The position numbers were made by a program, and so were the translations under genes. A stretch of DNA of 9,518 bases from Sporomusaceae bacterium UBA1887. Lineage in GTDB: Bacteria > Bacillota > Negativicutes > Sporomusales > DSM-15969. How positions within the stretch are numbered: the first letter of the stretch is position 1; every line of letters starts with the position of its first letter. Location of the stretch: NCBI GenBank assembly GCA_002337925.1, contig DDHB01000010.1, positions 1 to 9,518 on the forward strand. The letters are read 5' to 3'. The notes beneath the pieces are model-generated. The model made no database searches. It saw only the letters and a program-made list of their open reading frames with translations, and had not been told where the DNA came from. Positions 1 through 6,111 of this stretch are shown here, piece after piece.

Positions 1-18
1 ACGAAAAAATGCAGAGAG

Positions 19-59
19 AAAAAGAGAGACTGCCTCAAGCGTTAGTGAGGTAGTCTCCC
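19..59 (-). terminator. Rho-independent terminator after ahbB
   Basis: Seen on the minus strand 12 nt after the ahbB stop codon. The two arms are 46-57 and 26-37, a 6-bp and a 5-bp block separated by one A/C mismatch, with an 8-nt loop. The stem can be extended outward through a G-U pair and a G-C pair (24/59, 25/58). A run of five T follows on the transcribed strand (23-19). This is a standard intrinsic terminator and marks the end of the transcription unit that contains ahbA and ahbB. Confidence 0.85.
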
Positions 60-70
60 TTTCATCGTTC

Positions 71-556
71 TTATTTTGTTTCCTGAAAATAACGCATACT
101 TGTCTTTTTCCACTCTTTTGTACTAAACAGCATAGTATATTCGGGGATCTGCGCATTTTGCGAAAGTTCAGCGGCTATCGAACAACAGGTTTCGCGCGTA
201 TGGGCGTGGATCATTGTATAAAAATTATAAGGCCACCCCTCAGAGACTTGCCTGCCGTAGCAGTGGGTTACCGCCGGATGATCAATCATCATTTTACCAA
301 TATCATCCTGCTGCTCAACCGGTACCACCCAGGCACACAGTGCATTTGCAGCATAGCCGACTTCGCGATGCTTGAGTACGGCGCCCAGCTTGCGCATCTG
401 GCCATTCTGCTTATAATTTTGCAGCCTCTCCATTAATTCATCTTCACTGATCTGTAATGTATCAGCAAGTACACGATAGGGTTCTTCTGTCAATGGAAAC
501 TCTTCTTGCATGGCAGCAATGATCTTTTTATCCAAAGCATCTAACAAATACAACAC
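71..556 (-). CDS. ahbB: Siroheme decarboxylase subunit AhbB (Lrp/AsnC-like)
   Basis: Predicted partner of AhbA in the siroheme-dependent haem pathway. In that family the AhbA/AhbB heterodimer removes the C12 and C18 acetate carboxyls of siroheme to give 12,18-didecarboxysiroheme. The 161-residue product has an N-terminal AsnC-type helix-turn-helix (about 8-57) and a C-terminal alpha/beta ligand-binding fold (about 65-150). Family hallmarks are visible: GAVLKHREVGY (58-68), HCYGR (98-102), YNFYTMIHA (110-118) and the basic tail STKEWKKTSMRYF (145-157). The gene lies 22 nt after ahbA and is the last of its unit. The start is uncertain: GTG 556 sits only 3 nt from an AAGG, whereas in-frame TTG codons at 553 and 547 have more usual spacing and would shorten the protein by 1 or 3 residues. 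The related nirDLGH proteins of haem d1 synthesis share this fold, so the assignment rests on the motifs and the pairing with AhbA. Confidence 0.86.
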   Translation of the reverse strand: MLYLLDALDKKIIAAMQEEFPLTEEPYRVLADTLQISEDELMERLQNYKQNGQMRKLGAVLKHREVGYAANALCAWVVPVEQQDDIGKMMIDHPAVTHCYGRQVSEGWPYNFYTMIHAHTRETCCSIAAELSQNAQIPEYTMLFSTKEWKKTSMRYFQETK

Positions 557-578
557 CTACCTTGACTCATTACGACTA

Positions 579-1052
579 TTATTCCAGTCTAAACTGAACA
601 CTGACTTTATACTTCTTCGTTGCAGGAAGGTTAATAATCCGTTGAACTCCCGGCTGCTCTTGAATAACGGCTATAATTTGTTCCTGCAGGCAAAGATCCG
701 GTGTTAACAACGCAAACCAGAGATTGAATTCTCCTTCACGCTCGTAATTATGTGTAACTCCTGGATACTCATTAATAAACCGTGCAACTTCCGCCAATTT
801 CTCCGGTGCTACCTTCGCAGCCACCAGCGTACCTAGGTAGCCAAGCTTGTTGGAGTCAAAAAAAGGACCCATCCGGCGAATATAGCCATTGTCCTTTAGA
901 TAGCGCAAACGCTCTAATACCGTCGCCTCTTCGGCGTCCAGCCGCGCAGCTAAATCAGCAAATGGCCGTTTGGTAAGAGGCAAATCTGTCTGCACAATAT
1001 TCAGCAGCGCCTTATCAAATGAAGTTAGCAAGCATAGTTCACTGCCTTTCAT
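579..1052 (-). CDS. ahbA: Siroheme decarboxylase subunit AhbA (Lrp/AsnC-like)
   Basis: A 157-residue AsnC-like protein read as the AhbA half of siroheme decarboxylase, acting in the cytoplasm. It has a helix-turn-helix at about 12-60 ending in GYIRRMGPFFDS (56-67) and an effector-type domain at about 70-150. The conserved features are GVTHNYERE (98-106), FNLWF (109-113) and LPATKKYKV (142-150). These resemble the AhbA/NirD-type branch, whereas the next gene carries the HCYxR/YNFYTMIH signature of the AhbB branch, so the two are complementary rather than recent duplicates. The DNA-binding domain is usually regarded as vestigial in this family, though some members could regulate. The ATG at 1052 has no clear Shine-Dalgarno. 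The only AAAGG nearby lies just inside the frame and would serve a TTG at codon 8 with long spacing, so the N-terminus is not settled. A large hairpin separates it from ysxC. Confidence 0.85.
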   Translation of the reverse strand: MKGSELCLLTSFDKALLNIVQTDLPLTKRPFADLAARLDAEEATVLERLRYLKDNGYIRRMGPFFDSNKLGYLGTLVAAKVAPEKLAEVARFINEYPGVTHNYEREGEFNLWFALLTPDLCLQEQIIAVIQEQPGVQRIINLPATKKYKVSVQFRLE

Positions 1053-1080
1053 TATTAGAATAAAGGTACCGATTATACAA

Positions 1081-1114
1081 ATAGCAGGTAACAGCTGGCG
1101 CTGTCACCTGCCAT
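1081..1114 (-). other. Strong 15-bp RNA hairpin between ysxC and ahbA
   Basis: The arms 1100-1114 and 1081-1095 pair over 15 bp around a 4-nt loop (1096-1099). The stem is unbroken only in the minus-strand transcript: positions 1083/1112 and 1090/1105 are G-U there but A/C mismatches in the other strand. This fits a structure working in mRNA read toward ahbA. It begins 7 nt after the ysxC stop. The downstream sequence is AT-rich (TATTTGTATAAT) without a real U tract, so it could be a weak terminator, an attenuator, or an mRNA-stabilising or processing element. A perfect TATAAT lies at 1077-1072, but I see no matching -35. Confidence 0.75.
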
Positions 1115-1120
1115 TTATCA

Positions 1121-1753
1121 TTATTGTAGCAAAATTTTGGCAATTGCGTCAAGTAACTCATTGCGGCCATCGCCCTTTAATGCCGAGTAGGGAATGATGC
1201 CGCCTGAAGCACCTAATTGTTTAGCAATAGTATCGGTGTTTTTCTTAATTTGCGACCGGTTAAGCTTATCGGCTTTAGTAGCAACCAGCTGCACGGGTGC
1301 CGGCCCCTGGCTAAGCCACTTGTAGGCCTCTTTATCACTGTCCATGGGCTCATGGCGAATATCAATCAACTGGCAGACTAAGCGTAAACGCGGTGATTCT
1401 GTTATATATTGACTGATAAACTTAGACCATTGCATTTTATTAGATTTTGCCGTTTTAGCATAGCCGTATCCGGGTAAATCAACTAGAAACCATTCCATGC
1501 GCTGTTCATCATCCAGCTTAGTATTAACGGAAAAGAAATTTACTGTTTGTGTTTTTCCCGGTCTGCCGCTAACTAACGCTAAGCCCCGATGACGGCATAA
1601 TGAGTTAATCAATGAAGATTTGCCCACATTAGAGCGTCCAATAAACGCTACTTCAAACACGTCACCAGGTGGATATTGATCGGGGCGTACTGCAGAGGCC
1701 AGGTATTTAGCATTTAATATATGAAGTTTTGAAACATCGGATCCATTCATCAT
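1121..1753 (-). CDS. ysxC: Ribosome biogenesis GTP-binding protein YsxC/EngB
   Basis: TRAFAC-class GTPase of the EngB/YihA/YsxC family, which in Bacillus is required for a late step of 50S subunit assembly. The 210-residue length is normal for the family (about 195-215). All G motifs are intact: G1 GRSNVGKSS (39-47), the switch I GKTQT (66-70), G3 DLPGYG (92-97), G4 TKAD (159-162) and G5 SALK (190-193). The start codon overlaps the lon stop as ATGA (1753-1750), so translation is probably coupled. An in-frame second ATG follows directly (1750-1748) and the upstream GGTGG is only a weak ribosome binding site. The lon-ysxC pairing matches the order in Bacillus. The stop is followed by the hairpin at 1114-1081. 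Confidence 0.96.
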   Translation of the reverse strand: MMNGSDVSKLHILNAKYLASAVRPDQYPPGDVFEVAFIGRSNVGKSSLINSLCRHRGLALVSGRPGKTQTVNFFSVNTKLDDEQRMEWFLVDLPGYGYAKTAKSNKMQWSKFISQYITESPRLRLVCQLIDIRHEPMDSDKEAYKWLSQGPAPVQLVATKADKLNRSQIKKNTDTIAKQLGASGGIIPYSALKGDGRNELLDAIAKILLQ

Positions 1754-4062
1754 TCAGCCACCAATGCATTCTTAAGAACTTCATCCATGTGCTCAACAAG
1801 CACAAATTCTAAACTTCGTTTAACATTTGCTGGCAATTCATCTAAATCGCGTTTATTTTCCTGAGGAAGAATGATTTTCTTAATACCAGCCCGATGAGCA
1901 GCCAATACTTTTTCTTTAATCCCACCAACAGGCAATACGCGACCGCGAAGCGTAATTTCACCGGTCATCGCCAGGTCAGCCCGAACTGCTTTGCCTGTTA
2001 ATGCAGAGGCTACTGCCGTTGCCATCGTAATTCCGGCAGAAGGACCATCTTTGGGAATCGCTCCTTCGGGAAGATGAATATGAATATCAGTCTTCTCGTA
2101 AAACTCAGGATCAATGCCTAAGTCGCTTGCTTTGGTACGGATATAACTAAAACCAGCCTGCGCAGATTCACGCATGACTTCTCCTAATTGACCAGTAAGC
2201 GTAAGCTTGCCTTTCCCTTTCATAATGGATACTTCTGTTGCCAGAACATCGCCGCCAACTTCAGTCCAGGCCAGGCCGGTAGATACTCCAATCTGATGAT
2301 TGCTCTCAGCATGCGCATGGCGATATTTCGGAGCACCAAGGAACGTATGCAGATTCTGCGTCGTAATTTTAATGCTGGTACGCTCACTCTGTACGATTTG
2401 ACGCGCCACTTTCCGGCAGAGCGTAGCCATGCTGCGCTCCAAATTGCGCACTCCCGATTCCCGTGTATAGTCGCGAATTACTTTTTGGACAGTACCTTCG
2501 GTAAATACGACCTGCTTATCCGTAAGTCCGTGTTCACGCACTTGCTTCGGAATCAAATAGCGCTTGGCAATCTGCACTTTTTCTTCTTCCGTGTACCCAG
2601 GAATAGAAATAATCTCCATGCGATCAAGCAAGGGGCGCGGTATATTGTGCATAACATTGGCCGTTACCACCCAAAGCACACGTGACAAATCAAAAGGGAC
2701 TTCCACATAATGGTCGCTGAAGGTGTTATTCTGCTCCGGATCAAGCACCTCAAGCAACGCTGCCGATGGATCACCGCGAAAATCAGAACTCATCTTATCG
2801 ATCTCATCTAATAAGAATACGGGGTTTTTGGAACCGACGGTTCGCATTCCCTGAATGACACGCCCCGGCAATGCACCAACGTAAGTGCGCCTATGCCCGC
2901 GAATCTCGGCTTCATCTCTTACGCCGCCAAGTGAAACACGAACAAATTTCCGCTCCATAGCACGGGCAATGGAGCGAGCCAAGGAAGTTTTACCGACACC
3001 AGGCGGCCCCACAAGGCACAAAATCGGCCCCTTCATGCTTTGTGTCAGTTTACGGATGGAGAGATACTCTAAAATCCGTTCCTTCACTTTGCCTAGCCCA
3101 TAATGATCTTCATCTAAGGTATCTTCCGCCAGCTTAACATCCAAGCGGTCTGTTGTCTCTTTGCTCCAGGGCAGCGCTAATAACCAGTCCAGATAAGTAC
3201 GTATAACAGCACTTTCTGCTACCATCGGCGGCATTTTCTCTAATCGTTCGATTTCCTTAGTGACTTTTTCTGCCACTTCTTTGGGCAGAGCTTGTTCCTT
3301 CAGCCGTTGGCGGTAATCATCGACTTCCGCCATACGATCATCTTTATCGCCAAGTTCTTTTTGAATTGCCTTTAGCTGTTCCCGCAGATAGTATTCTTTT
3401 TGCGTTTTTTCCATCTGCTTGCGAACGCGAACATTTATTTTCTTTTCCAGCTCAAGAATTTCCATTTCACGGCCAATTATTTCGCACAGCTTCTCCAGCC
3501 GGTCTTTTACCGTGATAGCATCAAGCAGGGCTTGCTTATCTTCAATCTTCAAGGATAAATGACTGGCAATCAGATCAGCGAGCCGGCCAGGCTCTTCCAC
3601 AGTAACCACCGAAACCAAGGTTTCGGGAGGAATCTTCTTGCTTAATTTCACCCATTGCTCAAATTGGTGAATAACAGAACGAGTGAGAGCCTCTACTTCA
3701 GGGGTCTTTCCTTCCATCTCTTCAAACTCGTTTACTTCTACTTGATAGTAAGGATCAAGCTCAATAAACTTTTCAATCTTAGCCCGATGCAAGCCTTCTA
3801 CTAATACGCGGATAGTACCACCAGGCAGTTTAAGCAATTGTTTAATTTCAGCAACAGTTCCGGTCGAGAAAATATCTTCCGGGAGGGGTTTATCATTTTG
3901 GGCATCTTTTTGGCTGGCCAACATAATCAAGCGATCATGAACCATTGCTTCTTCCAATGCACTAATCGATTTTTCGCGACCTACATCCAGGTGAATAATC
4001 ATATATGGAAAAACCAATATGCCGCGCAATGGCAATAAGGGAATTAAGCGTTTTTTAGACAC
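1750..4062 (-). CDS. lon: ATP-dependent protease LonA
   Basis: Cytosolic AAA+ serine protease that unfolds and degrades damaged and regulatory proteins as a hexamer. The 770-residue protein is full length. It has an N-terminal LON substrate-binding domain (about 5-195) opening with LIPLLPLRG, a charged helical linker (about 195-300), an AAA+ module with Walker A GPPGVGKT (352-359) and Walker B FLLDE (416-420), then the Lon protease domain. The catalytic pair is visible: Ser675 in PKDGPSAG (670-677) and Lys718 in GGIKEK (713-718). GTG 4062 is the first possible start after a TGA stop 30 nt upstream in the same frame, and it gives the usual N-terminus. No recognisable Shine-Dalgarno precedes it. 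A terminator upstream (4239-4214) and a promoter candidate (4143-4116) suggest lon starts its own unit. It overlaps ysxC by 4 nt. Confidence 0.98.
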   Translation of the reverse strand: MSKKRLIPLLPLRGILVFPYMIIHLDVGREKSISALEEAMVHDRLIMLASQKDAQNDKPLPEDIFSTGTVAEIKQLLKLPGGTIRVLVEGLHRAKIEKFIELDPYYQVEVNEFEEMEGKTPEVEALTRSVIHQFEQWVKLSKKIPPETLVSVVTVEEPGRLADLIASHLSLKIEDKQALLDAITVKDRLEKLCEIIGREMEILELEKKINVRVRKQMEKTQKEYYLREQLKAIQKELGDKDDRMAEVDDYRQRLKEQALPKEVAEKVTKEIERLEKMPPMVAESAVIRTYLDWLLALPWSKETTDRLDVKLAEDTLDEDHYGLGKVKERILEYLSIRKLTQSMKGPILCLVGPPGVGKTSLARSIARAMERKFVRVSLGGVRDEAEIRGHRRTYVGALPGRVIQGMRTVGSKNPVFLLDEIDKMSSDFRGDPSAALLEVLDPEQNNTFSDHYVEVPFDLSRVLWVVTANVMHNIPRPLLDRMEIISIPGYTEEEKVQIAKRYLIPKQVREHGLTDKQVVFTEGTVQKVIRDYTRESGVRNLERSMATLCRKVARQIVQSERTSIKITTQNLHTFLGAPKYRHAHAESNHQIGVSTGLAWTEVGGDVLATEVSIMKGKGKLTLTGQLGEVMRESAQAGFSYIRTKASDLGIDPEFYEKTDIHIHLPEGAIPKDGPSAGITMATAVASALTGKAVRADLAMTGEITLRGRVLPVGGIKEKVLAAHRAGIKKIILPQENKRDLDELPANVKRSLEFVLVEHMDEVLKNALVAE

Positions 4063-4115
4063 GATAGGGAACCGTTTTATGAATGCACAATGTCAGTCTT
4101 AGTTTGGCGTTACTA

Positions 4116-4143
4116 TTTATAAATATTCTTAGCAAGATAGCAA
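4116..4143 (-). promoter_or_regulatory. Candidate sigma-A-type promoter for lon
   Basis: On the minus strand, TTGCTA (4143-4138) and TATAAA (4121-4116) are separated by 16 bp, giving 4/6 and 5/6 matches to the housekeeping consensus. The predicted start near 4109 leaves a leader of about 47 nt. The -10 lies inside a perfect 12-bp AT palindrome (4125-4114). The position downstream of the lonB terminator supports a promoter being needed here. The region is very AT-rich, so chance matches are likely. Confidence 0.45.
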
Positions 4144-4183
4144 AATCCCTTTTCTTCGCTAATAAAAGAGGAAAATTAAAACA

Positions 4184-4199
4184 ATTATTTTAAAATAAT
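4184..4199. repeat. Perfect 16-bp AT palindrome upstream of lon
   Basis: The 16 bases are ATTATTTT followed by its exact reverse complement, with no spacer. It lies between the lonB terminator and the lon promoter candidate, about 40 bp upstream of the proposed -35. It could be an operator, an AT-rich upstream promoter element, or simply a product of low complexity. It does not match the CIRCE or CtsR heat-shock operators. Confidence 0.4.
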
Positions 4200-4213
4200 A
4201 TTTTTAAATAAAT

Positions 4214-4239
4214 AAAAAAGCCAGGAAAAATTCCCGGCT
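4214..4239 (-). terminator. Rho-independent terminator after lonB
   Basis: It lies 18 nt beyond the lonB stop. The arms 4231-4239 and 4219-4227 form a 9-bp stem with one G-U pair and a 3-nt loop. On the minus strand it runs directly into six T, counting the last stem base (4219-4214). This is a strong intrinsic terminator that separates lonB from lon. Confidence 0.9.
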
Positions 4240-4257
4240 TAGCTTTATTCATATCGT

Positions 4258-5946
4258 TTACATCGGCACACCAGCAGCCGTAAGCAAATCATTTTGCGGC
4301 ACAGCCACTTCAAGACGCGGCGCTTCTTCACGAACCTCAAGCAGCGAATGCTTAATTACCTCACTAATTGACTCTACCGGGATGACTTCAATACCCAAGG
4401 TAGTAAACAATTCTTGCCAGTTTTCTTTAGGAATAATCACTTTTCTTGCTCCGGCTTGCTTAGCAGCTATTACTTTTGCACTTACGCCACCAACGGGCTT
4501 CACAAAACCACGAATGGAGATTTCGCCTGTCATTGCAACCGTATTGTCGATGGGAATTCCTTTTACTGCCGAATAAATTGCCGTTGCCACGGTTACCCCT
4601 GCTGATGGCCCGTCAATTGGTCCGCCGCCAGGAAAATTAATATGAATGTCATACTTCTGAAATTCAATACCAAAAAGGTTAGCGAGTACAGTAAGTACAT
4701 TATCCATTGAACCCTTAGCCATGCTCTTGCGCCGTATTGTTCTTCCCGGAGTTCCTATTTCTTCTTCTTCAACTACACCGGTAATTGTAACTTTGCCATT
4801 TCCGTGCAGATTAGGAACAGCTGATACTTCGATTTCCATCATAGTCCCTATGTTAGGACCAAAGACAGCTAGGCCATTCACTATCCCCACTTGTGGCACC
4901 AGCGGTATTTTCTTGTCTGGTCTTGGGTTATACTGACCAAAATTGATTACCCACTCTGCCGTAGACTGGCTGATGACTTTCTTGTGCTCATTTAATGTTA
5001 TCCCTGCAGCAATTTGAATCATATTGACTGCTTCACGGCCATTCGATGCATAAGATTTCAAAATCGATAATGCGCCTGGTTCAATTTCAAATCCAATTTT
5101 CCGGACAGCATTGTTTGCAATATCAGCAATTTCGTCTGCCAGCAGAGGACGAAAATAAATTTCTACGCATCTGGAGCGAATTGCAGGTGGAATATCAGTT
5201 GCCATCCGGGTAGTAGCGCCGACCATCCGAAAATCGGCAGGCAGTCCATTTTGAAAAATGTCATGAATGTGTGAAGGGATATTCGTGTCTTCACTATTGT
5301 AGTACGAGCTTTCGAGAAATACCTTACGGTCTTCAAGCACCTTTAGCAACTTATTCATTTGAATGTGATGCAATTCACCAATCTCATCAATGAACAAAAT
5401 TCCTCCGTGTGCTTTGGTAACTGCCCCCGGTTTTGGCTGCGGAATGCCAGCCATCCCCATTGCACCAGCTCCCTGATAGATAGGATCATGTACCGTTCCG
5501 ATCAAAGGATCGGCAATTCCCCGCTCATCAAACCGCGCTGTACAAGCATCCATTTCAATAAACTTAGCACTGAGATTAAACGGTGATAAAGGATTACGTT
5601 TTGCTTCTTCCAGTACCAGACGCGCTGCAGCGGTTTTACCAATCCCAGGAGGGCCATAAATCAACACATGTTGTGGATTAGGACCACAAAGAGCAGCTCT
5701 AAGTGCTTTTAAACCTTCTTCCTGCCCAACAATTTCAGCAAATGTCTGAGGACGGGTTTTCTCTGACAGCGGCTCAGTCAGCGAAACTTCTCTCATCCGC
5801 TGTAATTTATCCATCTCTTTTTTCGATTCCCGCTCTACTGCCACCTTATTTCCTTGTTGAGAACGCAGAAGATTTAAGAAATAGAAACCGATCACGATGG
5901 CAAAAAAGAATTGAATCAAACTGATTACATTTACGGCATAATCCAC
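4258..5946 (-). CDS. lonB: Membrane-anchored ATP-dependent protease LonB
   Basis: Bacillus-type LonB, an AAA+ serine protease tethered to the inner membrane and, in Bacillus subtilis, made in the forespore. With the start chosen here it is 562 residues, close to the roughly 550 usual for the family. An N-terminal membrane helix (about 8-27, ending FYFLNLL) is followed by a short charged linker (SKKEMDKLQRMR, 41-52). The AAA+ module has Walker A GPPGIGKT (98-105) and Walker B FIDE (185-188), and the Lon protease domain has Ser448 in DGPSAG (445-450) and Lys491. The large LON N-domain of LonA is absent, as expected. An open frame continues upstream to a TTG at 6057, but that codon sits in the T tract of the clpX terminator and the added 37 residues look non-coding. 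GTG 5946 has a strong AAGGAGGT 10 nt upstream and matches known LonB N-termini. It is flanked by terminators on both sides. Confidence 0.95.
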   Translation of the reverse strand: MDYAVNVISLIQFFFAIVIGFYFLNLLRSQQGNKVAVERESKKEMDKLQRMREVSLTEPLSEKTRPQTFAEIVGQEEGLKALRAALCGPNPQHVLIYGPPGIGKTAAARLVLEEAKRNPLSPFNLSAKFIEMDACTARFDERGIADPLIGTVHDPIYQGAGAMGMAGIPQPKPGAVTKAHGGILFIDEIGELHHIQMNKLLKVLEDRKVFLESSYYNSEDTNIPSHIHDIFQNGLPADFRMVGATTRMATDIPPAIRSRCVEIYFRPLLADEIADIANNAVRKIGFEIEPGALSILKSYASNGREAVNMIQIAAGITLNEHKKVISQSTAEWVINFGQYNPRPDKKIPLVPQVGIVNGLAVFGPNIGTMMEIEVSAVPNLHGNGKVTITGVVEEEEIGTPGRTIRRKSMAKGSMDNVLTVLANLFGIEFQKYDIHINFPGGGPIDGPSAGVTVATAIYSAVKGIPIDNTVAMTGEISIRGFVKPVGGVSAKVIAAKQAGARKVIIPKENWQELFTTLGIEVIPVESISEVIKHSLLEVREEAPRLEVAVPQNDLLTAAGVPM

Positions 5947-5956
5947 TTTGCCAACG

Positions 5957-5964
5957 ACCTCCTT
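5957..5964 (-). promoter_or_regulatory. Ribosome binding site fixing the lonB start
   Basis: AAGGAGGT, a near-perfect anti-16S match, ends 10 nt before GTG 5946. It lies inside the longer open frame and so argues that the upstream 37 codons are not translated. The same SD strength and long spacing occur at tig. Confidence 0.88.
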
Positions 5965-5990
5965 TCCACAGCAAAATAAATTTTCACTGT

Positions 5991-6019
5991 TAGTATCGGC
6001 AGTCCAATCTATTTTATCC
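5991..6019 (-). promoter_or_regulatory. Possible forespore (sigma-G-like) promoter for lonB
   Basis: On the minus strand GGATA (6019-6015) and GATACTA (5997-5991) are separated by 17 bp. Against the sigma-G pattern GYATR-N17/18-CATNNTA this has one mismatch in each element. A transcript starting near 5984 would begin about 20 nt before the lonB ribosome binding site. I found no good sigma-A promoter in the same gap. Family knowledge that LonB is forespore-expressed in Bacillus makes this worth noting, but a match this short is weak evidence. Confidence 0.3.
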
Positions 6020-6055
6020 TGGCAAAAAGAGGCAATGTGCTGCCGTAATTCGCAC

Positions 6056-6086
6056 AAAAAAGAGGAGATGCTATCTCCTCTTTTTT
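6056..6086 (-). terminator. Strong symmetrical terminator between clpX and lonB
   Basis: A perfect 14-bp inverted repeat with a 3-nt loop (6070-6072): eight GC-containing pairs flanked by six A on one side and six T on the other. It lies 25 nt after the clpX stop codon. The A/T flanks make it a potential terminator in either direction, but all neighbouring genes read on the minus strand. It should end the tig-clpP-clpX unit. Confidence 0.93.
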
Positions 6087-6111
6087 AAGCCGATTCTTCT
6101 TTTTTCTTTGC

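Noticed and set aside
71..1052. ahbA and ahbB as ordinary Lrp/AsnC transcription regulators
   Set aside because: Both carry the paired AhbA/AhbB signatures (HNYER with NLWF; HCYGR with YNFYTMIH) and lie in tandem, which fits the decarboxylase heterodimer better; a regulatory role is not strictly excluded.
1072..1077. Separate sigma-A promoter for ahbA
   Set aside because: TATAAT is perfect, but there is no -35 at 16-18 bp (the sequence there is part of the hairpin) and no extended TGn; too weak to call as a promoter.
2188..2685. 165-codon plus-strand open frame inside lon
   Set aside because: Antisense to highly conserved lon coding sequence, with no ribosome binding site or recognisable protein features; a shadow frame.
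5947..6057. N-terminal 37 residues of the longest lonB frame as a cysteine-rich domain
   Set aside because: Would start within a terminator T tract; a strong internal Shine-Dalgarno and homologous N-termini place the start at 5946.
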